Source: Haloplanus salinarum (lineage in GTDB: Archaea; Halobacteriota; Halobacteria; Halobacteriales; Haloferacaceae). From it: 64,000 nt of DNA. The stretch is taken from contig NZ_CP101823.1 of NCBI RefSeq assembly GCF_024498175.1, positions 682,001-746,000 of the forward strand, in the 5' to 3' direction. Below are positions 1 to 8,196 of the stretch, piece by piece; position 1 is the first letter of the stretch; the number at the start of each line of letters is the position of its first letter. Below the pieces are notes generated by a model. It made no database searches and was not told the origin of the DNA. It saw only the letters and a program-made list of their open reading frames with translations. Position numbers and translations under genes: made by a program.

Positions 1-279
1 ACCGACCCGGACGCCGGGACCGACGCGGAGACCGGCGTGACGGTCACTATCGGGGCGCTCGACGACGGCTTCTACGTCGCCGACGACGGCCTCGGCATCC
101 CCGACGCCGAGCGCGAGGACGTTTTCGACGCCGGCTACTCCACCGTCGAGGACGGCACCGGGTTCGGCCTCAGCATCGTCGAGGGGGTCGCCGACGCCCA
201 CGGGTGGGATATCCGCGTGGTCGACGGTCCCGACGGCGGCGCGCGCTTCGAGATCACCGGCGTCGAGATCGTCGAGTAG
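1..279 (+). CDS. Sensor histidine kinase, C-terminal end (partial)
   Basis: The reading frame is open from base 1, so the N-terminus lies outside the window. What remains is the ATP-binding half of a HATPase_c domain: the G1-type motif VADDGLGIP, an F-box-like stretch ending in AGYST, and the G2-type motif [10 protein letters not shown]. It closely resembles the ends of the kinases at 30586-32382 and 34480-35709, so it belongs to the same haloarchaeal soluble-kinase family. The sensory input domains cannot be seen. The stop is TAG at 277-279. Confidence 0.9.
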   Translation, partial: TDPDAGTDAETGVTVTIGALDDGFYVADDGLGIPDAEREDVFDAGYSTVEDGTGFGLSIVEGVADAHGWDIRVVDGPDGGARFEITGVEIVE

Positions 280-347
280 GGTCCCGGGTCCATCGACGGC
301 GATCCACCACCGAGCGGGTTTTCCCCCCGACCGCCGTGCGTGTGGGT

Positions 348-710
348 ATGACGGATTGGACCGCGGTCCTCTGGGGGTTCGTTGCCGGAATCGTCGCCGG
401 CCTCCTGGCCTTCTTCGTCCCGATCATCGGGCACATCGGCGCGGGGCTCGTCGCCGGCGGCGTCGCCGGCTATCTCGCCGGCGGCGGCCTCGGCTCCGGT
501 GCGTGGCACGGCCTGCTCGCCGGCGCCCTCGACGGCATCGTCATCGTCCTCCTGATCGTCCCCCTCGCCACCCTCGTCGGCGGCATCGGGGCCGGACCAC
601 TCGGTGGCCTCGTCGGCGGGCTCGGCGTCCTGACCGTCGGACTCGTCATCGCGTTCGTCGTCGCGCTCGACAGCGCCATCGGCGGCGCCATCGGCGCGCT
701 GGTTTCGTAA
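348..710 (+). CDS. Small Gly-rich membrane protein, DUF5518-like
   Basis: This 120-residue protein is almost entirely hydrophobic, with about four predicted membrane segments rich in Gly, Ala and Val (e.g. GFVAGIVAGLLAFFVP and GGVAGYLAGGGLGSG). It resembles the small haloarchaeal DUF5518 family, whose function is unknown. The start is the ATG at 348, after the stop of the upstream kinase fragment; the frame is open further upstream, but that part is Arg-rich and looks like shadow translation. The glycine-zipper-like repeats suggest tight packing of helices. No operon partner is evident. Confidence 0.75.
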   Translation: MTDWTAVLWGFVAGIVAGLLAFFVPIIGHIGAGLVAGGVAGYLAGGGLGSGAWHGLLAGALDGIVIVLLIVPLATLVGGIGAGPLGGLVGGLGVLTVGLVIAFVVALDSAIGGAIGALVS

Positions 711-877
711 CCCGACGATCGATTCCGGTGACGACTGTGGAGTGTCCCGCCGAGCGTTCGAGCGTGGATCCATCCCCTGTTGTCGGCTTCCTCCCACGTT
801 CGCGGGAGCGACGTCCTCGTACAGCCCACCGGCACACGGAGCGTTCCGAGGACGGCTGCAGCCGTGGGCTTTCCCCT

Positions 878-890
878 GTGCATATAAGTG
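878..890 (+). promoter_or_regulatory. TATA-like element before the 945 ORF
   Basis: The AT-rich stretch CATATAAGTGGG stands out in GC-rich surroundings, about 55 bases before the small ORF at 945. It would place a transcription start near 910. This is an inference from composition only. Confidence 0.35.
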
Positions 891-944
891 GGTTATAGGC
901 TTAAGCTACAGAACGATGCGGTTACGTCCCTTCCGTTCGTTCGT

Positions 945-1082
945 ATGGGACAGCGAAACCATGCCGACGACCGAGACAGCGCGACCGACTCGAAATTCTA
1001 CCTCCCCGCCGGGATCAGCCCGTCGTCCGAGGCCAGTCGGGTCGAGTCCCTCCGGGCGATGCTGTTCAGTGATCGTCCCTAA
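945..1082 (+). CDS. Short hypothetical protein
   Basis: This encodes 45 residues, hydrophilic at the start and ending SLRAMLFSDRP. Third codon positions are strongly GC-rich in this frame, and an AT-rich TATA-like stretch lies upstream; both favour a real small gene. No domain or motif is recognised. It could be the remnant of a longer gene. An overlapping frame starting at 915 is Arg-rich and looks like a shadow. Confidence 0.35.
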   Translation: MGQRNHADDRDSATDSKFYLPAGISPSSEASRVESLRAMLFSDRP

Positions 1083-1336
1083 CACGGCGGGATAGCCGGG
1101 ACCGATTCCGGTGAGCGGAGCGGTCTCGGGGAGTCCCGCACTGCCTGTATCGATCCTCCGAGCCGGTCGTGACGTGAAAAAACGAACGGCACCCCCTCTT
1201 CGGAGCTCGCGACCGACTCAGTTAAGCCACCACACGGCCACCGTTACAGTTCCAGTAGCACGCACGACAACGTCGGTACCGATCGGCCGTCTGAAAGACC
1301 GTAACCGCGGAACCACAAATACCACGCGATGGAACA

Positions 1337-2005
1337 ATGACCGATATCAAAGCGGTCGTCCGAGTCGAGCATCCCGATATCGTCCTCACGGAGACAGTCA
1401 CTCACGATCGAAGTTCGAAGGTCACGTCGGTGTCGGAGGCGGGAACCGACCCGACGTCGGGGAGATTCTTCTATCACATAGAATCATCCGATTTCTGCCG
1501 GTTCGAAGACGGATTACGGCACGACAGTACTATTGGCGAATTCGAACGAGTCATCGAAACCAGGGACGACGAGGCGATCTATAGCTTCGAGTATACCGAC
1601 GACGCGAAGGTTCTCTCACCGGTCATCTCGGCTGCGAACGGTGTCATCCTCGACATGGAAAACGACGGACGCGCTTGGGTCCTAACGGTGTGGATGCCCG
1701 ACCGATCCGATCTGGTTCCCCTCTGGGAGTATGCACAACAGCATGACGTCGATATCGATCTACTGCGTGTGAACGAATACGCTAGTTTGGGAACGACCGA
1801 CGCCGGATTGACCGATAGCCAACGCGAAGCACTCCTCGTGGCACTCGAAACGGGATATTTCGAAGAACCACGGGACGTAACCCTCGGCGAGGTCGCCGCT
1901 GATCTGGATATCTCACAACCTGCAGCCAGTGGTCTCCTTCGGCGTGGAATCAAGCGACTCGTCATCTCGTCTCTGGTGGACGACGGTGACTCTCCGTCGG
2001 CGTGA
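1337..2005 (+). CDS. Bacterio-opsin-activator-like HTH_10 transcriptional regulator
   Basis: The protein has 222 residues. The N-terminal two thirds (about 1-155) resembles the Bat-associated sensory region of haloarchaeal regulators. The C-terminus (about 158-210) is the HTH_10 helix-turn-helix: LTDSQREALLVALETGYF, then LGEVAADLDISQPAASGLLRRGIKRL. Members of the family regulate opsin, carotenoid and other genes; the target here is unknown. Base composition is visibly lower in GC than its neighbours, and it lies directly beside the duplicated tRNA-Leu 3' ends, so recent acquisition is plausible. Confidence 0.85.
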   Translation: MTDIKAVVRVEHPDIVLTETVTHDRSSKVTSVSEAGTDPTSGRFFYHIESSDFCRFEDGLRHDSTIGEFERVIETRDDEAIYSFEYTDDAKVLSPVISAANGVILDMENDGRAWVLTVWMPDRSDLVPLWEYAQQHDVDIDLLRVNEYASLGTTDAGLTDSQREALLVALETGYFEEPRDVTLGEVAADLDISQPAASGLLRRGIKRLVISSLVDDGDSPSA

Positions 2006-2036
2006 TTCGTGCTGCTCGTTCGTTCAAGCCCAGAAG

Positions 2037-2058
2037 TGCGCGAGACCGGATTCGAACC
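2037..2058 (-). repeat. tRNA-Leu 3'-end copy 1 (distal)
   Basis: These 22 bases match the 3' end (T-arm and acceptor strand) of the tRNA-Leu at 2222-2305 with one mismatch. The copy lies 92 bases from the next one. There is no tRNA body attached, so it is not a functional tRNA. Confidence 0.8.
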
Positions 2059-2128
2059 ACGGTCACTCCGCATTGCTCCGTTCCCTGCTTCGAATCCGTT
2101 CCTGCTCTTCGCTCACTTCGTCCGCTCA

Positions 2129-2152
2129 TGCGCGGGACCGGATTCGAACCGG
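2129..2152 (-). repeat. tRNA-Leu 3'-end copy 2 (middle)
   Basis: These 24 bases are identical to bases 2222-2245 of the tRNA-Leu (T-arm and 3' acceptor strand). Copies 1, 2 and the real tRNA are spaced 92 and 93 bases apart, and similar CTGCTC/TTCGCT-rich sequence lies between them. The layout is that of an att-like or tandemly duplicated tRNA end. Confidence 0.85.
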
Positions 2153-2221
2153 ACGAAACCTCGCTTCGCTCGGTTTCTAGGGTTCAAACCGCTCCTGCTC
2201 GTTCGTCGCTTCGCTCCTCAC

Positions 2222-2305
2222 TGCGCGGGACCGGATTCGAACCGGCGGACCCCTACGGGACAGCGTCCTAAGCGCTGCGCCTTTTCCTGGCTTGGCTACC
2301 CGCGC
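2222..2305 (-). tRNA. tRNA-Leu (anticodon UAG)
   Basis: On the minus strand an 84-base cloverleaf can be folded. The 7-bp acceptor stem is GCGCGGG paired with CCCGCGC, followed by discriminator A; position 8 is U. The anticodon loop is CUUAGGA, giving UAG. The long class-II variable arm GUCCCGUAGGGGUC and the T-loop GGUUCGAAUCC are present. The long variable arm and discriminator A fit leucine. CCA is not encoded. Confidence 0.93.
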
Positions 2306-2383
2306 GCATCACCGACTTGCCGCCGAGCGGGGTAAGAAGCTGTCGCCTCGAAGATTAAGTAGCCGGACGGCGAAGGGTGACAC

Positions 2384-2692
2384 ATGTATCGCGCGCGGGA
2401 CCGCGTGGACAACGAGGAGTGGGTGGCCCGACTGACGCGGGCGGCCGACGGGCTGGACCTCGACACCGAGGCGCGGTCCAACGCGGTCGATCTCTTCCTC
2501 TCGAACGTCCCCGACGAGGAGCGCTCGAAGCCCGCCGTCGCGGCCGCCAGCCTCTACGCCGGCGCATTGATCGCCGGCGAGGAGCGCTCGCAGGGATCGG
2601 TCGCGGCGGCGATGGACGTGACGCGACTGAGCGTTCAGACGCGGTGGAAGGAGTTGCTTGCCGACTCGGGGTTTCGTCCTCCGGAGTGGTGA
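2384..2692 (+). CDS. TFB-like single cyclin-box protein
   Basis: This 102-residue protein looks like one cyclin fold of a transcription factor B: SNAVDLFLSNVP, then AAASLYAGALIAGEERSQGSVAAAMDVTRLSVQTRWKELL, which matches the TFB pattern of a recognition helix after a sugar-patch-like Ala/Gly helix. There is no zinc ribbon or second cyclin repeat, so it is not a full TFB. Similar short proteins are common in haloarchaea. It could modulate transcription or the cell cycle. The ATG at 2384 lies about 78 bases after the tRNA, close to the AT-rich element GATTAAGTAG. Confidence 0.75.
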   Translation: MYRARDRVDNEEWVARLTRAADGLDLDTEARSNAVDLFLSNVPDEERSKPAVAAASLYAGALIAGEERSQGSVAAAMDVTRLSVQTRWKELLADSGFRPPEW

Positions 2693-2720
2693 CACGTAGC
2701 GGGCGGAAGGACGTCGAGGG

Positions 2721-3203
2721 TCAGTCGGTCTCGGGGGTGCGCTCGGGCGTGAGGTTGCCGTGGCGGTCGATCTCGCCGCGGACGATTCGCGTCGAGGAGA
2801 TGCGCTCGCCGTCCTCGGCGGGGACGTGATCGACCACTTCGATCCGGAGTGGGGCGAGCCCGCGGGCCTCCCTGATCTCGTTGATGCGCTCGGCGCCGCT
2901 CCGGGTCTCCGGCGAGACGACGATGGCGTCGAATCCCGGTTCGGTGGCGATGCCGGTGGGTTCCTCGAGGCGTCGGATCCGGTAGGTGTGGTCGTACGCC
3001 GCGGCGAGGGCGTCGAGTTCGGCGTCGACGTCCGCACGCCGGTCCTCGAAGGGGCGCACGCGCCGGGGGACCTTCCGCGTCTCGGCGGCGAGGGCGTCGC
3101 TCGTGAGGCCGACAGTGACGTCGCCGAGTTCGAACGCACGGTCGAACAGGGCACGGTGTCCGTCGTGCACCGGGTCGAACGTCCCGCCAAGCGCGACCTG
3201 CAT
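2721..3203 (-). CDS. coaD: Phosphopantetheine adenylyltransferase (archaeal CoaD)
   Basis: This enzyme transfers AMP from ATP to 4'-phosphopantetheine to make dephospho-CoA, the penultimate step of CoA synthesis. It has 160 residues, the usual length for the archaeal form. The nucleotidyltransferase signature GGTFDPVHDGH (HxGH type) is at residues 6-16, and the ISSTRI motif is near residue 140. I chose the ATG at 3203, beginning MQVALGGTF; an in-frame start four codons earlier is less likely. It is convergent with the TFB-like gene. Confidence 0.92.
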   Translation of the reverse strand: MQVALGGTFDPVHDGHRALFDRAFELGDVTVGLTSDALAAETRKVPRRVRPFEDRRADVDAELDALAAAYDHTYRIRRLEEPTGIATEPGFDAIVVSPETRSGAERINEIREARGLAPLRIEVVDHVPAEDGERISSTRIVRGEIDRHGNLTPERTPETD

Positions 3204-3281
3204 GTCCGGGCCCACGACTCGGCGAGACTTAAACGGGTCGACTCGTGGGATCCGGCCGTCCCCGACCGCAGTCCGGCGGTG

Positions 3282-3782
3282 TTACTCGTCGGCGTCCTCG
3301 ACGGTGATTCGGACGGGGTCGGCGTCGCCGGCGTCGTTCGACTCCCCGTCCGATCCTCGCTCCAGGTTGAACACGGCGTTCAACTGCTCTTGCACCTGGC
3401 CGACGGCCCCCTGGACGAGCGTGCTCGGCGCGATGGCCTCGTACTCGTAGGGGTTGTTGCCGGCGCCCGCGCTCTCGCGCTTGTGGCGCTCGACGGTCCC
3501 CTCCTCGTGGAGCTGTGCCAGGGCCTCCCGGACCGTACTCGGGTAGAGACCGGTCCCATCCGCGACTTCGTCGCTCGTCGATCCGGGATGCTGCCTGAGG
3601 TAGACGTAGATCCGCGCGCGCGTCTCCGTGTCGAGGATCCACGCCAGCAGGTCGACGACGCCCTCGTCGAACTCCGTGACCGCGCGGTCCGCCTCGGCCT
3701 CCAGGCGCTCGCGAGGCGACACGTCGTCGTCGGTCGCCTCCGCGTCCGCGTCGAGCCGTTCGGAGCCGTTCTCTTCTGACAT
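3282..3782 (-). CDS. Winged-helix transcriptional regulator
   Basis: This is a 166-residue protein. An acidic N-terminus is followed by a winged helix at about 52-115: VDLLAWILDTETRARIYVYL, then GSTSDEVADGTGLYPSTVREALAQLHEEGTVERHK. The fold resembles ArsR/TrmB-like DNA-binding domains. The C-terminal 50 residues are acidic and disordered-looking. The start is ATG 3782 (MSEENGSERL), preferred over an upstream in-frame codon at 3854 that would run into gshA. The regulated genes are unknown; gshA just upstream on the same strand is a candidate. Confidence 0.8.
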   Translation of the reverse strand: MSEENGSERLDADAEATDDDVSPRERLEAEADRAVTEFDEGVVDLLAWILDTETRARIYVYLRQHPGSTSDEVADGTGLYPSTVREALAQLHEEGTVERHKRESAGAGNNPYEYEAIAPSTLVQGAVGQVQEQLNAVFNLERGSDGESNDAGDADPVRITVEDADE

Positions 3783-3831
3783 GTGTTCTCTAACGAAGGT
3801 CAGAACCCGGCGACCAAAAGGCTTGCTGCGC

Positions 3832-4908
3832 TCAGGCGAGCAACAGGGACTCACGGAGCGCCTCGGGCCCCTCCTCGCGGTTGAGGCGGCGCTGGCTGGC
3901 CGCGCCGCTGGGCGCGTCGAGCAGGTCGTGGAGGCCGTCGACGCCGAGGCGGTCGCACTCCCGGTCGACGAACGCGTCGAGCGAGACGGTGTCCTCGCCC
4001 GAGCGTTCGACGAAGTCGGCGTCGTGGCCGTAGCGCATGGCGCGCCACTTGTTCTCGTCGAGGAACTCGCGGCGGAGCGAGGGGAGCGTCTCCCCGTCGT
4101 CGTACCGGTCGGCTAGGTCGAGGACCAGCGCGTGGACGTACTCGGCGATGGCGAGGACCCGATCCGGGTCGGCCTGGGCGTCGGGTGTCCGCACCTCCAC
4201 GGTGCCGTGGCCCGTGTGCGGACGCACGTCGTACCAGAGTTCGCCGCGGTCGTTGATCGACCCCGTCTCGACCATCCGCCGCTCGAACCGCCGGTAGGCC
4301 TCGAAATCCTCGAACGCGGTGGGGATGCCCGTGTTCGGGAGGTTCTCGAACACCTTCGCCCGGGCCGAGGCCAGTCCGGTGTCGAAGCCGTTCCAGAACG
4401 GCGAGTTCGCCGACAGCGCGAGGATGGGTGGCAGGTACCACCGGAGGCGGTTGGCGATCCAGGTCGCCTTGTCCGCGTCGTCGACGCCGACGTGGACGTG
4501 GAGGCCCGCGGTCGTGTTGCGGTGCTGTGGGTACTGGATGCGGTCGAGTTGGGCGCGGTACCGCTCCTTGGTGGCGTGATCGAGTTCGCGCCACTTCGCC
4601 GTCGGGTGGAGGCCGGCCGCGGCGATCCGGTAGCCGTGGTCGGCGGCGTGGTCGACCAGCGCCGTCCGGACCGTCCCCAGCGCGTCGGCCGCGTCGTCCG
4701 GTCGCTCGATCAGCGGCGTCTGGGTCTCGATGGTGAACTGGAACAACTCGTGATCGAGGCGGTCGACGAGGGGTTCGGGCGGGTCGCTCCCGTAGACCAG
4801 GTCGTCGATGCCGGCGGTCGGTCGCCCCGCCTCGTCGACGATGTAGAACTCCTCTTCGATGCCGAGCGTGCCCATCCGCTCGAACGCGTCCCGCGAGCCG
4901 AGATCCAT
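3832..4908 (-). CDS. gshA: Glutamate-cysteine ligase (GCS2 family)
   Basis: This enzyme joins glutamate and cysteine into gamma-glutamylcysteine, which haloarchaea use as their major low-mass thiol. The 358-residue protein has the GCS2-family opening [13 protein letters not shown] (residues 14-26), [15 protein letters not shown]-type motifs near residue 135, and the [16 protein letters not shown] segment near 230. Length and motif order fit the family. The start is ATG 4908. The TTAAATAAG element at 4933-4941 is well placed as its TATA box. The next gene on the strand is a small regulator. Confidence 0.9.
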   Translation of the reverse strand: MDLGSRDAFERMGTLGIEEEFYIVDEAGRPTAGIDDLVYGSDPPEPLVDRLDHELFQFTIETQTPLIERPDDAADALGTVRTALVDHAADHGYRIAAAGLHPTAKWRELDHATKERYRAQLDRIQYPQHRNTTAGLHVHVGVDDADKATWIANRLRWYLPPILALSANSPFWNGFDTGLASARAKVFENLPNTGIPTAFEDFEAYRRFERRMVETGSINDRGELWYDVRPHTGHGTVEVRTPDAQADPDRVLAIAEYVHALVLDLADRYDDGETLPSLRREFLDENKWRAMRYGHDADFVERSGEDTVSLDAFVDRECDRLGVDGLHDLLDAPSGAASQRRLNREEGPEALRESLLLA

Positions 4909-5312
4909 CGACGCGTCGTTCGAGGCGGTCGATTAAATAAGTCGTGGACGCCGATCGAACGCGGCGACGGCCGTGTTCCGAACTACTGTAAGTCTCCCGA
5001 GACGTCGCCGGAGGACGGCCGGACCCGGTGCCCGCCGACGTGGCCGCTCGTCACCGTCGCGCAGGCAACGGAATCGTCTTCGGTCCCCGACCGCTCAACG
5101 ACGGCCGGTGGGTGCCGACGAGAGGGCCCGATACCAGTATCAGCGGACGGTGACGTCGTCGGATTCCACCGTCGTTCCGAGCCCTCGGAATCCTCGGCCA
5201 CCGTCCACGAATCGGGCTCACGGGCGATTTCGACGGTCATTCGCCCGAACGGAACTTTTCGTGTCCCACCGCGGAAGACATATAAGTATCGAGAGATAAA
5301 TATAGGGCGACG
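4909..5312. other. Intergenic region between gshA and padR
   Basis: About 400 bases carry the divergent promoters of gshA and the PadR gene. A minus-strand TATA-like element is at 4933-4941, and plus-strand AT-rich elements are at 5280-5305. The middle part (5000-5260) is GC-rich with no convincing gene; open frames on both strands lack family resemblance. Confidence 0.5.
5279..5305 (+). promoter_or_regulatory. Promoter of the PadR gene
   Basis: Two AT-rich blocks, ACATATAAGTATC and GATAAATATAGGG, lie 8-34 bases before the ATG at 5313. The first is placed as a TATA box for a leaderless or short-leader transcript; the second could be an operator for the PadR protein itself. This is read from position and composition. 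Confidence 0.5.
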
Positions 5313-5612
5313 ATGCACGACTTGACCGGTTTCCAGCGAGATCTCCTGTACGTGATCGCCGGACTCGACGAACCACACGGACTCGCGATCAAAGAGGAAC
5401 TCGAGGATTACTACGAGAGCGAGATTCACCACGGCCGACTGTATCCGAATCTCGACACGCTCGTCGAGAAGGGACTCATCGACAAGGGCCAGCGGGACCG
5501 CCGCACCAACTACTATACGCTGACGCGCCGGGGGCGCCGGGAACTCGAGGCACGCCGCGAGTGGGAGGACCAGTACGTCGCCGACCTGATCGAAGAGGCG
5601 ACGCCGGCCTAA
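5313..5612 (+). CDS. PadR-family transcriptional regulator
   Basis: This 99-residue single-domain winged-helix protein has the pattern LTGFQRDLLYVIAGL, then GLAIKEELEDYY, HHGRLYPNLDTLVEKGLI and DRRTNYYTLTRRGRREL, typical of PadR. The short C-terminal helix probably dimerises. Family members are repressors of efflux or stress genes. It stands alone, with gshA divergent upstream and tenA convergent downstream. Autoregulation is plausible because the promoter AT blocks sit right at the start codon. Confidence 0.88.
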   Translation: MHDLTGFQRDLLYVIAGLDEPHGLAIKEELEDYYESEIHHGRLYPNLDTLVEKGLIDKGQRDRRTNYYTLTRRGRRELEARREWEDQYVADLIEEATPA

Positions 5613-5828
5613 CGGAAAAACAGCCGCGTCCGGGAGGGGGGGAAACTCCCGGGGCACCGTGCCCGTGACGCGGCACACCATCTAGATGCTCCGGACGCTT
5701 CAACTTCGCGGACGTGTGCATCGCCGTTACTCGACCCGATCGGCGAGGGTTCGCACTCGCCATCGACGGATCCTCGTCCCGCCGTAGTCTGCGGGTCCGG
5801 TGCTCGCTGGATCCGGTCGCGAACGCGG

Positions 5829-6488
5829 TTAGACTCCCCAGTCCTCCCGTGTGTAGGCCATCTCCCAGAATCGGTATTCGAGGCGGGCACTGGTCAGGAA
5901 CGCCTCGCGCATGGCGTCGTGCTCGCCCGGATACCGTTCACCACACCGGTCGACGAAACCCCGCATCAGGCCGACGACGTCGCGGAACTCGTCGCTGGTG
6001 TACGTCTCGATCCACGGCGTGTATCGGTGTTCCTCCGTCGCGAGTTCCGCCGTGTGTTCCCCGATATCGAGGAAGCCCTGTCCACACGGGAACAGTGCTG
6101 CACTGATCTCCGCGAGCGACCCCTCGTATGCCGTCCGAATCAGGAAGTTCGTGTACGCTTCGCAGGTCGGAGCCTTCCGAACGCCCTCAAGGTCCTCCCG
6201 TGACACCCCGTAGTCGGCGGCGAACTCCCGGTGTAGCTCCATCTCGTGACTGAGCGTGCTGTGGGCGACGCTCAGGAGGTCCGTCATCGTCCCCTCGTCG
6301 CGCGCCTTCGCCCCGGCGATGGCGAACAGTCGAGCGTAGTCGAGGAGATAGCGATAGTCCTGTTCGATCCAGTACTGGAACGCCGATTCGTCCAAGGTTC
6401 CCTCCGCGAGTTCCACGACGAACGGATGCTCCTTCTGTGCCTCCCAGAGGTGGTCACCCGCCTCGAGCAGTCGGTCGCTGAACGCCAT
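5829..6488 (-). CDS. tenA: TenA/thiaminase II family protein
   Basis: This 219-residue all-helical protein is of normal TenA length. Family marks include the N-terminal HPFVVELAEGTLDESAFQYWIEQDYRYL, the internal EMELHREFA, the central Cys in PTCEAYTNFL and the C-terminal LEYRFWEMAY. Most TenA enzymes hydrolyse aminopyrimidines to salvage thiamin. The central Cys (PTC) and the glutamate near the C-terminus (E of LEYRFWE) fit the catalytic pair of that group. There is no thiamin gene next to it. The ATG is at 6488. Confidence 0.88.
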   Translation of the reverse strand: MAFSDRLLEAGDHLWEAQKEHPFVVELAEGTLDESAFQYWIEQDYRYLLDYARLFAIAGAKARDEGTMTDLLSVAHSTLSHEMELHREFAADYGVSREDLEGVRKAPTCEAYTNFLIRTAYEGSLAEISAALFPCGQGFLDIGEHTAELATEEHRYTPWIETYTSDEFRDVVGLMRGFVDRCGERYPGEHDAMREAFLTSARLEYRFWEMAYTREDWGV

Positions 6489-6518
6489 CGTACGGACTCA
6501 CCTACCGAAGCCACCGTG

Positions 6519-6533
6519 ATATATATATTGGTG
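6519..6533 (-). promoter_or_regulatory. Promoter of tenA
   Basis: A strong alternating AT run, GATATATATATTGG, lies 31-45 bases upstream of the tenA start codon. It is the only AT-rich stretch between the fibrillarin gene and tenA and is well placed for a TATA box. Confidence 0.5.
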
Positions 6534-6648
6534 GTATAACCGTATTATCACAGTGTGCACGGCCGACGTCGCCGACCGTCGTCGCGTCCCGCCGAATCGG
6601 ACTCCGATCGGGGTCGATCGGTCGTGGTCCCGACGCCGCCGTCGGCGT

Positions 6649-7284
6649 CTACTCCTCCCGTGGACTGGCGACGACGACGAGGTGGTCGTCGTGGTGCCGG
6701 TCGAGCCGAGCCGTCTCCAGGATCTCGTAGTGCGCCCGCAGGTCGGCGAGGACGTCCTCGAAGACGGATGCGGGGTCGCGGGTCACGTCCTCGCTTCGGG
6801 CCTTGATCGCCGCGAGGAGTCGCCCGTCCGGGGCCAGAAAGCGCCGGTTGCGGGCCGCGACGCGGGCCTGGCCGCGGGTCGCCACGTCCTGGACGAGGGC
6901 GTCGAGATCCGACTCGACCACGTGGGCGTACGTCTCGGGCCGGCGGGCGTCCTTCAACAGCGGAAACAGGTTGGGGCGGGAGGCCGCCACATCGACCAGG
7001 TCGCGGGCGGGTCGGGGCGCGAACTCGACGGCGTAGGTCGGTCCCGCGAAGTCGGCGACGTGGCTGACCGTCGTCCCGCTCGCGGCGCCGAGATAGAGGA
7101 CGCTCTCCCCGCCGGTCAGGCCGGTGTCGAGGCCCAGTTCCAGGGTCGCGCCGAGTTTCGACCGACCGGCGTCCCACAGGCGCCACGGGCCGTCCGTCGG
7201 CTCGCCGTACACCGGCTCCCCGCGGGTGGCGAGGCGCTCCCGGCCGTCGACCCGGCGCCGCTCGACGCCGTCGGGGAGGCTCAT
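6649..7284 (-). CDS. flpA: Fibrillarin-like rRNA/tRNA 2'-O-methyltransferase
   Basis: This is the catalytic subunit of archaeal C/D-box RNPs, methylating ribose 2'-OH on rRNA and tRNA with SAM. The 211-residue protein has the SAM-binding motif LYLGAASGTTVSHVAD (about 60-75), the YAVEFAPRPARDL segment, and a lysine-bearing strand LLAAIKARSED near 160. Length and order match archaeal fibrillarin. Its start overlaps the end of the NOP5 gene by 4 bases, so the two are co-translated partners. Confidence 0.93.
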   Translation of the reverse strand: MSLPDGVERRRVDGRERLATRGEPVYGEPTDGPWRLWDAGRSKLGATLELGLDTGLTGGESVLYLGAASGTTVSHVADFAGPTYAVEFAPRPARDLVDVAASRPNLFPLLKDARRPETYAHVVESDLDALVQDVATRGQARVAARNRRFLAPDGRLLAAIKARSEDVTRDPASVFEDVLADLRAHYEILETARLDRHHDDHLVVVASPREE

Positions 7285-8126
7285 CGGTCGGCCCTCGCGC
7301 GGATGGTCGCGATGCGCTCGTCGAGTTCCTCGTGGAGCGACGGCCGGAGGTCGCCTGCGTAGTGGTCGATCCGCGCCGCGATGGTGAGTTTCCCTGCCAG
7401 CGCACGGGCGGCCGATCCGCGGTCCTCGGGCCGGGTGTTCCGGACGTAGTCGTGGGTGAAGATGACGCCGTGTTTCGGGGACGGTGCCCGTCCGGAGAGG
7501 TGGGCGAACAGCGCGTCCTCGGCGCCGAGCACCTGGACCGTTCCCGAGGGCTTCTTCGCGAGGGAACCGAGGCCGCCCGCGAGGGCGATCAACCGCGCGG
7601 CGAGCACCGGCCCGGCCATCCGGGTCAGGTTGGGCGCCACCGCCGGCGCCGCCCGCTCGATGTACGCGCGTAAGTCGTCGGCCTCGTCAGCCAGGTCGAC
7701 CACCCGCTCGGCGAGGGAGACGGCGCGACGCTCCGCCGCCGTCTCGGCGTCGTGTCCGGCGATCGATCGGGCGCCGTCGACGCCCGGCTGGGCGTCGTCG
7801 AACAGCGCGCCCGCCCACTCGGCGACCCGCTCCGCGAGTTCGTTCGCCGTCCGCTCGGCGTCGTCCATCGCCCGGACACAGTGGATCAACTGTCGGTCGT
7901 CGGCCCGCTCGCGCTCGCGGACGGCCTCCCGAGTCGCGTGTACCGTCGCTTCGTGCAGGCGCTCGTAATACTCGTCTCGGTCGGCGGCGAAACCCTCTTC
8001 GACGGCGCGGGCGGGCCAGTCGTTCGGTTCGTCCGCACTCCCGCCTTCGATGGTCTCGCGGGCCGCGTCCACGTCGCCCGGGTCGACGTCTCGGAACCAG
8101 GCGACACCCCCGGATTCGTCACTCAT
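7281..8126 (-). CDS. NOP5/NOP56-family C/D RNP core protein
   Basis: This is the scaffold that bridges L7Ae-bound C/D guide RNA to fibrillarin. The 281-residue protein has a central coiled-coil region and the NOP-domain signature GSLAKKPSGTVQVLGAEDA, followed by HGVIFTHDYVRNT and ARALAGKLTIAARIDHYAG. The N-terminal domain is shorter and more acidic than in thermophilic archaea, as usual for haloarchaea. It lies immediately upstream of flpA with a 4-base overlap. The ATG is at 8126. Confidence 0.93.
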   Translation of the reverse strand: MSDESGGVAWFRDVDPGDVDAARETIEGGSADEPNDWPARAVEEGFAADRDEYYERLHEATVHATREAVRERERADDRQLIHCVRAMDDAERTANELAERVAEWAGALFDDAQPGVDGARSIAGHDAETAAERRAVSLAERVVDLADEADDLRAYIERAAPAVAPNLTRMAGPVLAARLIALAGGLGSLAKKPSGTVQVLGAEDALFAHLSGRAPSPKHGVIFTHDYVRNTRPEDRGSAARALAGKLTIAARIDHYAGDLRPSLHEELDERIATIRARADR

Positions 8127-8196
8127 ATACGGGTCTTAGACACCCGGGTTGTAAATGCGCTTCCGATACGGCGCCTCGGAAGTCGCGTCGTCGGTT

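Noticed and set aside
2037-2160. Two more tRNA genes
   Set aside because: Only the T-arm and 3' acceptor strand are present; no anticodon arm or 5' half can be folded.
2760-5325. Long plus-strand open frames opposite coaD, the winged-helix gene and gshA
   Set aside because: These are shadows of the minus-strand genes; no domains, and the minus-strand products are well recognised.
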